Assembly: GCA_029747585.1 (NCBI GenBank)
Contig: JAPEVF010000059.1
Coordinates: 59,993-123,992 of the forward strand
Source of the DNA: Pleurotus djamor
Taxonomy: Eukaryota; Basidiomycota; Agaricomycetes; Agaricales; Pleurotaceae
Direction: 5' to 3'
DNA length: 64,000 bases
In this document: one piece after another, positions 56,426 through 64,000 of the stretch
How positions within the stretch are numbered: position 1 is the first letter of the stretch
How the letters are laid out: the number at the start of each line of letters is the position of its first letter
Notes under the pieces: model-generated
The model's database searches: none
Told to the model about the DNA's origin: nothing
Seen by the model: only the letters and a program-made list of their open reading frames with translations
Program-made: the position numbers and the translations under genes

Positions 56426-58064
56426 ATGACTTCGACTCAAGATTGGGAGGATCGCTACTATCATATCGATCAGATTCTTGAGAAACCAGGTCCTCGTACC
56501 GATCCAGGCTTTCTCGCGGGAGATGAGGTTCGTGCCCCAGAGCATCTATACTTGCACAACACCGTACTCATCTAGCCACAGGTGAAAGATTTCCTGCGTA
56601 GCAAGTGCAAGATTCTTGTCATTGGGGCCGGAGGTCTTGGATGCGAGATTCTCGCCAACTTGGCGCTGACTGGATTCAAGGACATCCATGTCATTGACAT
56701 GGACACTATTGATATCAGTAACTTGAACCGACAATTCCTCTTCAGGTCGGCGATTTGCTGCGGTTGTCGTGGTTGCACCAGCGCACTGACCTGAATTTCA
56801 AGGCCAAAGGATGTCGGAAAGCCCAAGGCAATTGTCGCTGCGGAGTTCATCATGAACAGAGTTCCTGGCGTCGTCGTTTCTCCGTGAGCCCCCAACCCTT
56901 CCTGCATGTTCAATCACACCTCATTCCATACCAGATATTTTGGGAAGATACAAGACAAAGATGACGACTATTATATGCAATTCAACTTGGTCATCTGTGG
57001 ACTAGATTCCGTAGAAGCTCGCCGATGGATCAATGCGACCTTGGTCAATCTAGTTGATCCAGAGAATCCGGAAAGTCTGAAACCCTTGATTGATGGCGGA
57101 ACGGAAGGTTAGATCTGTGATGCTACTATCACTACCTAGCTCACTCTTTCTTCAGGTTTCAAAGGACAAGCTCGTGTCATTTTACCTACGTTCTCTTCAT
57201 GCTACGAATGCTCCCTCGACATGCTCAACAAACCCACCGCCTTCCCGATATGCACAATCGCAAATACACCACGTTTGCCTGAGCATTGTATCGAATGGGC
57301 TTCCGTTCTTGAATGGCCACGCGTACATGGTGGTCAGTACGCACAACAAACCTGATCCAGACACTTCATCACCAAAGTTAACAGATAAGAAGATGGACAC
57401 TGACGATCCTGAGCATATTACATGGCTATACAACCAAGCAGCTGCCCGCGCGAAGGACTTCAAGATCGAAGGGGTCACTTGGTCTCTAACGCAAGGTGTT
57501 GTCAAGAACATCATTCCCGCCATTGCGTCCACGAACGCCATCATTGCAGGTGTGTGGCTATACCTAAATTTGCTTCCGGAGAGCTTACTACGGCGACGTC
57601 AGCTTCATGTTGCAATGAAGCTTTCAAGATTGCCACGAGCTCTGCCGCCTTCCTTAACAACTATTTCATGTTGATCGGTACTGACGGTGTTTATTCGTAT
57701 ACGTTTGAGCACGAGAAGCGCGACGATTGCCCAGTCTGTGGAGGCGAAGCTCTAGACCTCTCTATTTCACGCGAACTTGCCGTTGAACAACTCATAGAAC
57801 TATTGGTCGAAAAGCAGGACATGTGAGTTCGCCATTATCCACTTATTTACATGGCTTACCAACACCCCCAATAGCCAAATCAAAAAGCCTTCACTGTCGA
57901 CTCCGACATCCCAAATTTACTTCCAAGCACCCCCTCAGCTCGAAGAAGCGACACGACCCAATCTTTCCAAGAAGGTTTCCGAACTTGTGCCAGACGGGGG
58001 AGAGGTCACCGTCACTTCCACATCCTTGCCGTTCAGTCTTTCGCTCCGTATTTCATACACCTAA
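56426..58064 (+). CDS. UBA3: NEDD8-activating enzyme E1 catalytic subunit UBA3
   Basis: Catalytic half of the heterodimeric NEDD8/Rub1 E1, which starts cullin neddylation. It begins [20 protein letters not shown]. Nucleotide site: [40 protein letters not shown], then [20 protein letters not shown]. The catalytic segment is [23 protein letters not shown], with the E1 active Cys in [11 protein letters not shown], and [18 protein letters not shown]. Zinc ligands CYEC and CPVCGG are present. The C-terminal ubiquitin-fold domain ends SLSLRISYT. Introns GT-AG; 20 nt after the ATG exon codes [13 protein letters not shown]. Confidence 0.95.
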
Positions 58065-58174
58065 CGTCGTGCTATCCATCCAATAGATCGTTGCAATCGT
58101 AATGTGTCCATATACAAATGTTGTAATATATGCTGTCCGAACGGTCCATGAAAGTGATGAGTAACAAAATCTGT

Positions 58175-59549
58175 TTACAACCCGGCGCCACTCAGTATTC
58201 CACCGAGACCAGCGCCGTTCAAAAGGGACTAAAAACCCATTAGGATTGCTAACACAATGCAGAGCAAAGTACTGACCCGTATTGTGTCCTCGTCGATAGG
58301 ACAATCGAGACTGATAGAGTTGGAAACAACAGGGGAGATGGGAATGACCAAGATCCTCAATCCCAGCTGAAGGAAAATGATTCGGTGTGAGACACGGAAC
58401 GTCATGAGGAAGAAACAGACTCACTGTGATCTTGTAGTCGACGGTGATCTGACGTCTTGCGCCGCCGATGCCACACCTTGATGCGAGGTCAACAAGCACT
58501 TGATTGTTGGGATCATTCGCTCTGTTGTACACGATGGCGAAGGGGAATGTCCAGTTCGTCTGAGAATTTGATTTGAAGACAATGTCTTTCTGGCTTCCCC
58601 CGCCAATGTCAGTGTTGTTTAGTGGGTATGTGAGCTAGGGGAAACAAAAGCGGGTCAGATGGACTGCCACGGACAGACTGGACTATACAAGGACGTACAT
58701 CGGCTTTGATTTCACGGAAATTGACATCAAAGTAGTTGGGATTGTTGACACTGTCGGGTGTGTCAGCCTCGAAGTCATGGAGAAGGTGGGTAGAACGCAC
58801 GATATGTTGAGACGGAGATTAACCGTTAGTGAACTTGCATCGGATGAAAGTTCTATCTGAAGCTAGATGAGATTTCGAAGGAATGACCCAGTGAAGATGG
58901 GCTTACGGGGCTGCCAGTAGACGCAAGGGCTACGTCGCCCACCGCGATGTTTGGAGGGCGAATCCACTATATGATATTGAGGGATATGGGGCTGCTGCGG
59001 ACACCGAGACTCACCAGTGCGAGAGACAACACGATCGAGAGAAATAAGAAGGCGGCAACCATGATAGAGCAGCATAGGAAGCGCAAGCAACAACGACCAC
59101 CGCCACCCTTTGTCCAAAGATTGCCTTGGTATTCTCTTCTGTATTTCCTCAGCGCTCTCGCAGTTCTACCTTCGCATGAGCCACACCAGCAAATGGGGTG
59201 TCCAACCAACTCACTTTTTCTCTCTCGGTTGCGCCGCAAGTACTGTAGCATCAAACTTCTCCTTCGTCGCAATTGGCGGCGTTCCAAACTCATCGTCTCG
59301 AGCCATGGGATCCGTTACGAATGTCCTGTCAGAACCGAAGCGCTGCGGAGGGGAGCCAAAGGTTTGCGCTGTTTGGTATGGATCATCACGGTATCCGCCG
59401 TAGTTGTCGTAAGAAGGACCTCGTTGTGGTGGTCGATATTGGGGGTTATTGGCATATGGGTTAAAGTCTGCGTCTGAGGCTCCGTATTGTGGGTTAGACT
59501 GGTACCGGCCAGCCTGGCTTCCCACATTATAAGGGTCTTGATATGCCAT
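58175..59549 (-). CDS. LEA-2-like single-pass membrane protein
   Basis: Start MAYQDPYNVGSQAGRYQSNP. The first ~110 residues are Tyr/Asn/Pro/Gln-rich and disordered. A basic segment (RALRKYRREYQGNLWTKGGG) precedes one strong membrane span (LRFLCCSIMVAAFLFLSIVL). The outer domain is LEA-2-like (late embryogenesis abundant type 2 / WHy fold): NLRLNISVNNPNYFDVNFRE IKADLTYPLNNTDIGGGS, then NWTFPFAIVYNRANDPNN and ITVDYKITLGLRILVIPISP. The pattern resembles plant NDR1/HIN1-like proteins and their fungal relatives, placed at the membrane or wall. The glycine-rich end GAGLGGILSGAGL precedes the stop. Function unknown; Ser/Gly tail odd. About seven exons. Confidence 0.82.
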
Positions 59550-59785
59550 AACTTGGTAGAGACGGAAAAGAGGGAGAGGGGGGAGAGAAACGGCGAAACA
59601 GGTGAAGGAGGAGTGAGAAGAGTATAATAAGTGTGACGGACACAAGCCGCAGTCCACTCCACAGCCACACAAACAAGTCCCTGAAGGGGTATAAACCGAA
59701 TTTACCGCTCACAACGATCACACCAACCATCATAAAGATATCTTTTTAGGAAACACGATCCAAGTTACATATACATCAACATTAG

Positions 59786-61267
59786 CTATCCAAAGTTACC
59801 AGGCATAAACGGCGCTCTTTGGTGTCCTCCGTAGGCGTTCTGTGTATTCGTCGGAGCTCTTGACACCGGAGCCACAGGAGCAAGCGATCTCGTAGCTTCA
59901 ATTCGGGGTGCAAACCGCCGGGGAGTGGTTGATGGAGGAGCGAAGCGACCATTAGTTTCCATAGAGCGATCTTGTCCAGTATCGACGTGTCGTAAAACAT
60001 TCTGAGGGGTTGGAGGAGGACCCATGACTTTAGCCGGCGGAGGTAGCTTTCTGGCGTTTGGGCCAAGGTCGACCGAGCCGTTAGTGGACGATGGCGTAAA
60101 TCTAGAGTGCTGGTTTTCGACACGAGGTTGAGATGGCAAGTAGGAAGTGCTGGGGACGAGTTGCTCAGCAAAATTTCCTCCAGGAACACGCTCGAAGGTT
60201 TGAATAGTGCCAGAACGACGAGGTAACCGAGCCTGAGAAGTCCCTGGAGCTTGATAAGAGTACTGCCTGAGCAAGTTGTTAGGACGAAGGGCGCATATAT
60301 GTAGTTGACGAGTTACATACTTGGCATCGATTCTGGGATCGGCGGCGGCGTAGGGTGAGCTTCCTTGTCGAATTTGCGGTATACCTCCAGGTCCTCTCGA
60401 TTCGCGAGGGCTGAAACTAGGTGCTTGTTGCAGAGGTAGTGTCAGACGATCAGGACCAGCAGGGGCTACCAGAGGGCTTGAGGCGGTCTTGCGTTGTCTG
60501 AACATTCCAGTGAAGTTTATGGACCTATGGATATTGGGTACATGGCGCGTGAACGTACTGAGCAGAACGCATCATCGCACGCTTTCCATTCGCATTGGGC
60601 AATTCTGAAGGGTCGTAATCGGAGAGAGAACGTTGCTGAGCTCCTTCGGTCAAAGATAAATTTGTTCTGTCGGAGGTGAGATCACAGGCAGAAAGCAGGA
60701 GGGGTCCACTGAGCTGATGCACCTAGTAAGTTCGGCCACCTCGCGCCTTAGCTGTTCTACCATCGACCTGTACTGAAGGACTTTCGACTTTAGGTGGCGG
60801 ATTTGTGAGGCCATCGTTTCGTGTTGGAACTGAGAATAACCATTGAGTCGTTCACGAAACTTATACCACCAGCAACACGCTACCTTGGCCGCATATGCGA
60901 TGGTTTCCAGAGAATTTGGGATCGAGTTGAACCAATTCGACATTGGAGCTTCCATCTAGCCGAAAAATCAAAGCGGGATTCATGAGCGACTGTGGATTTT
61001 GACGAACATCCATTTGCAGAGGAATAAGCTGTATATCTTTAGATCTGCACTGTGGGCAACTCCGGTCGGCAGCTAGACAAGCAGATCAGTTCTGGGATGC
61101 AACTGAGATTGAAGACATCGCTCACAGAGATGGTTATTGCAAACTACATGACCGCATTCTGTGAGCCAGAAGGGTGTCACTGGACCTCCTCGAGACTGGA
61201 ATGGTAGATAGCATTTCGAGCAAGCAACGAATTCCCAGAAATCGACTTCCAAGTTGTTGGGCTCCAT
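59786..61267 (-). CDS. Zip3/RNF212/HEI10-type meiotic RING protein
   Basis: Predicted SUMO or ubiquitin E3 of the Zip3/Cst9-RNF212-HEI10 class that marks meiotic crossovers. It begins MEPNNLEVDFWEFVACSKCY. RING: CSKC ... FWLTECGHVVCNNHL, intron, then RSCPQCRSKDIQLIPLQMD. Two introns on: MEAPMSNWFNSIPNSLETIA, FQHETMASQIRHLKSKVLQY and EQLRREVAELTR form a coiled coil. A Pro/Arg/Ser-rich tail (FRQRKTASSPL ... PPPAKVMGPPPTPQN) follows to the stop at 59786. Splice phases link the RING, coiled coil and tail exons into one frame. The class rests on the RING + short linker + coiled coil + disordered tail layout; Zip3 versus RNF212 versus HEI10 cannot be separated here. Confidence 0.8.
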
Positions 61268-61390
61268 GACGGTAAGAGGTAAGAGGAACAGGGGCGACCC
61301 TTACCGACCCTTGCTCCCAAGCGCCCGGCCTGCGCGACCGGCACCAACCTTGACACTCGCCCCCACTGGCTTTACCCCTTGCGTTTGGGA
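61268..61390. promoter_or_regulatory. Bidirectional region, RING gene / JmjC gene
   Basis: 123 bp between the outward-facing start codons. Confidence 0.4.
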
Positions 61391-64000
61391 ATGATTTCAT
61401 GCAAGGATTGGAACATCCAGGAGATCATCGATGCACACTCAAACTTTAAAGCCATTCCTCGGATCCGCTGGGATTCGCCTGACTTGCATTCACGCGTAGA
61501 AGACTTTGACCGCGACGAGGACTGCACGCCTCTCATCATCGAAGGCTACCACAAGCATCCTAACTGGCCTAAAGATCTATTCAACACGGACTCGTTCGTG
61601 AAAAATAGCTCTGAAGGTGAGACTACTCTATATACGGGAGAGCAGAGCTTACCTAGTGCAGATATTAGCGTTCGGGATGTTCATTCGCGTCGGGATCGGA
61701 CAATGCCATTGCGAGACTTTTTGACGCAAGCATATAGTGCGGGGCCTCACGCTAAACCAGATGGTACGTCTGTTAACTTCGTATCAAACTTAAACTCCGT
61801 CTTATAAGAACGTCTATAGAATCCGAACGATTGTATGGCAAGGATGCACCATGTCCACAGCCCTGGAATGACTGGCTTCACGACCGCGATTTTCTACCTC
61901 AACATCTCCTCCCCGGCAATGATAGCAATCTACTCAACAATCTACCTGATAACGTGAGAAAGCACCTTCCTTCGCATACTGGAATGCACTGATTGATGTC
62001 GTAGGCCACCGTTGAGACACTTATGTGTTATCTAGGCGTGGGGGATACTTACACCCCTTGTCACAAGGACCTGTGCGGTTCTTCAGGCCAGAACCTGATG
62101 TGTGTCACGAACAACGGTTCATCTTTTTGGTTCATGACGAAAGGTTCGAATACGCCAGAGGTTGCCCAGTTCTTCCGCGACATGAAGCAGACTCTTGATC
62201 ATGAAACTCGCGTACTATCGATTGATGAACTCTCCAAAGCTCCCTTCACAGTCTATGTCACTGAGCAAAAACTCGGTGATCTCGTTCTGGTCCCTCCCAG
62301 AAGTTGTCACCAAGTAGTGAATTCTGGGGGTCTCACAATCAAGACGTCCTGGTCAAGGATGACAGTCAAAGGCCTCCAAATTGCATACTTCCATGAGCTA
62401 CCTTTGTATAGACGGTGAGCTCTTTGATCTCAATCTTTTCTCGCTGTCTTTCTCCAACTGCTCTCCAGCGTTTGTCGCGTCGAAACTTATCGGGTTAAGA
62501 ACATCGTTTTGTACACCCTTATTCAAAAGGCTGTCTCCTTACGAAGGATCGTGAATATTCTCACTTCAAAAAAATCGCGTCCTCGTTCTGCCAAATCTGT
62601 CGCGCCACCGTCTCAAGATGTCGGCGATTCCATTGCTAAAGACTTGGCACCTTTGATCACATTATTCGCGTCTATTCTCCAAGAAGAAAACTGTCATTCC
62701 ACAGTCAACTTACCAAAAACATCGAGCTTGCCCCCTTTGGACCCTGGTCGCTATGAATCAGCCGATGGTTATCAGANCTGTGACTTCTGTGGCGCAGACA
62801 TCTTCCAAACTTTCTTCGAGTGCACCGAATGCTCCACCGACCCTCTTGGACCAATTGCAAATGACCAGACAACCTTTGTCGTNTGCGCTGGATGTTATGT
62901 GGAGAACCGTAGATGTGAGTGCGGGGAAATGACTCTTCGTCAACTCTTCCCTTTCGTGCACTTGGAAGAAGAATTGAAGGCAGCTATCACNATTATGAAA
63001 GACTATGCCGTTGCAAACCGAGCCGCCCCTTTCAACTTTNAATACGTGTACGTTGATGGAGTCNATTTATCCTGTGTTTCTCAGTCTGAATGATTCAAAA
63101 GGAAAACCCCCGGGATAGCATACGCTGCACAGTACCTGTACACCCTCCGACAAGGACAAGAGGTACCCTTTTCGTTCATTTTAGTGAATTTTCTTAGACT
63201 GAGGTATATGTTTATTTAGCCNGTGAGCAAGAGATGCCGTTACTCCTCAACGCTGCCCTCTCACAGTTCTCTGCCTGGCGCTGCGGTTCCCTGTCGTTCT
63301 TGCCACTCCGCTAAATGTTTCTATCATTTGTTACGCCTGCAACGACTTCATTCGGTGGCTGCGTTCGTCGCTTTGCGTCAGGACAATCTGGATAAGCACG
63401 AGCTTTATCATAGCTTACACATGCANTCCAGCAAGCAGTATCTACAAGCCGAACCTGGCTTAATTGAGGCTGAGAAGTATGGCACTCAAGTNGATTCTTT
63501 CTATCAACTCACTCGGTTGGCCCTTTCCCACGATGTCTGCAAGCCAGTCAACTCATCGATAACTCTCGGATGGTATGATCAACACGAGGATTGGGTGAGC
63601 GCCAAAGNTGTCTTCATAAATATGGGTGGGCACTGAATGACAACTTGTGTGAAGCCCTTGGAAGACCCGACGCCCGGTATCGTGTCTCCTCCGTTAANGC
63701 ACCACGATTTGGGCAGCGAATCAGACCTCCCCTTATTGACTCCTTCTCCTGCTTCNACACCTATCTCCGCAAGACCCCCTTCGTCGAAAACGAGTTCTGC
63801 TCATTTGAAAACAATACCCCTAGATACTCTNAAACAACAGCTCGTTGGGGTTGTGGTACCTCGCAAGCGCAAGATGTCGGTGAGTACAGTACTTAACCAA
63901 TTTCCCATCGTCCTCATCTGTGTGCTTAGAACATTGGCCCATCAAGTCTGATCGACGGTGTTCGTGTAGCTAAGCGCTCGATAGGCTCATTGGTGCCTCC
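61391..64000 (+). CDS. JmjC-domain protein with cysteine-rich region (5' part, cut by window)
   Basis: Predicted 2-oxoglutarate/Fe(II) dioxygenase of the JmjC class, the fold of histone demethylases. Start MISCKDWNIQEIIDAHSNFK. Iron-binding motif: TYTPCHKDLCGSSGQNLMCV (HxD), with the distal His in PPRSCHQVVNSGGLTIKTSW. The next exons contain a Cys-rich region, CDFCGADIFQTFFECTEC ... CAGCYVENRRCECGEM, and after further introns CRSCHSAKCFYHLLRLQRL, both likely zinc sites. Downstream Pro/Ser-rich sequence (PTPGIVSPPL, PRKRKMS) runs off the right edge after an intron joining at about 63950. Several N bases. Substrate unknown. Exon joins after 63060 are tentative. Confidence 0.8.

Noticed and set aside
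1..64000. CRISPR arrays, operons, ribosome binding sites, insertion sequences
   Set aside because: None seen, and introns and gene content show a fungal nuclear genome where these are not expected.

Overview
This 64 kb window looks like a gene-dense chromosome arm of a filamentous basidiomycete, most likely an agaricomycete. The evidence is short GT-AG introns (about 50-60 nt), usually 3-10 per gene; a DUF7918 protein and a HET-domain protein of the kinds common in mushroom-forming fungi; and fungal versions of eukaryotic housekeeping genes. I count 37 protein-coding genes, of which the first (3' end only) and the last (5' part only) are cut by the window edges. I see no rRNA or tRNA genes, transposons or CRISPR arrays. 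Single N characters are scattered through the sequence and are dense at about 21.4-24.9 kb, so a few exons there are read through ambiguous bases.

Layout. 0-9.3 kb: two tandem HSP12/HSP9 small stress-protein genes (-), the deubiquitinase OTU1 (+), an orphan HET-domain gene (+), an AP endonuclease (-) and a DUF7918 gene (+). 9.8-15.2 kb: a secreted pectate-lyase-like enzyme (-), a Sam37/metaxin outer-membrane import subunit (+) and TAF7 (+). 15.2-31.1 kb: USP48-like deubiquitinase (-), CCT4 (+), FRG1 (-), RPL26 (+), V-ATPase subunit D (-), FAM50/XAP5 (-), mitochondrial uS13 (+), BET3 (-), BUD23 (+), UFD1 (-). 31.1-41.4 kb: GAA1 (+), a long disordered protein with an unrecognised C-terminal domain (-), LUC7 (-), and a J-domain/ankyrin fusion (-). 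41.5-50.9 kb: BCS1 (+), NMT1 (-), NPR2 (-), OGG1 (+), a TMCO4/DUF726 protein (+). 51-64 kb: a YeeE/YedE sulfur-transport protein (+), RBM22 (-), MET8 (+), RCL1 (-), UBA3 (+), a LEA-2-like membrane protein (-), a Zip3/RNF212-type meiotic RING protein (-) and a JmjC protein (+).

Two themes stand out. The first is extreme head-to-head packing: ten adjacent pairs have start codons less than 150 bp apart (36 bp for NPR2/OGG1), and one tail-to-tail pair (BCS1/NMT1) overlaps by 11 coding bases. The second is a concentration of ubiquitin-system genes: OTU1 and UFD1 (both Cdc48 cofactors), a USP48-like enzyme with an added ubiquitin-binding-type zinc finger, UBA3, and a Zip3-type RING protein. The most novel-looking items are the unrecognised domain at 34.7-35.5 kb, the J-ankyrin fusion at 39.7-41.4 kb with a possible out-of-frame RGG tail, the orphan HET gene, and a GC-AG intron in the AP endonuclease.
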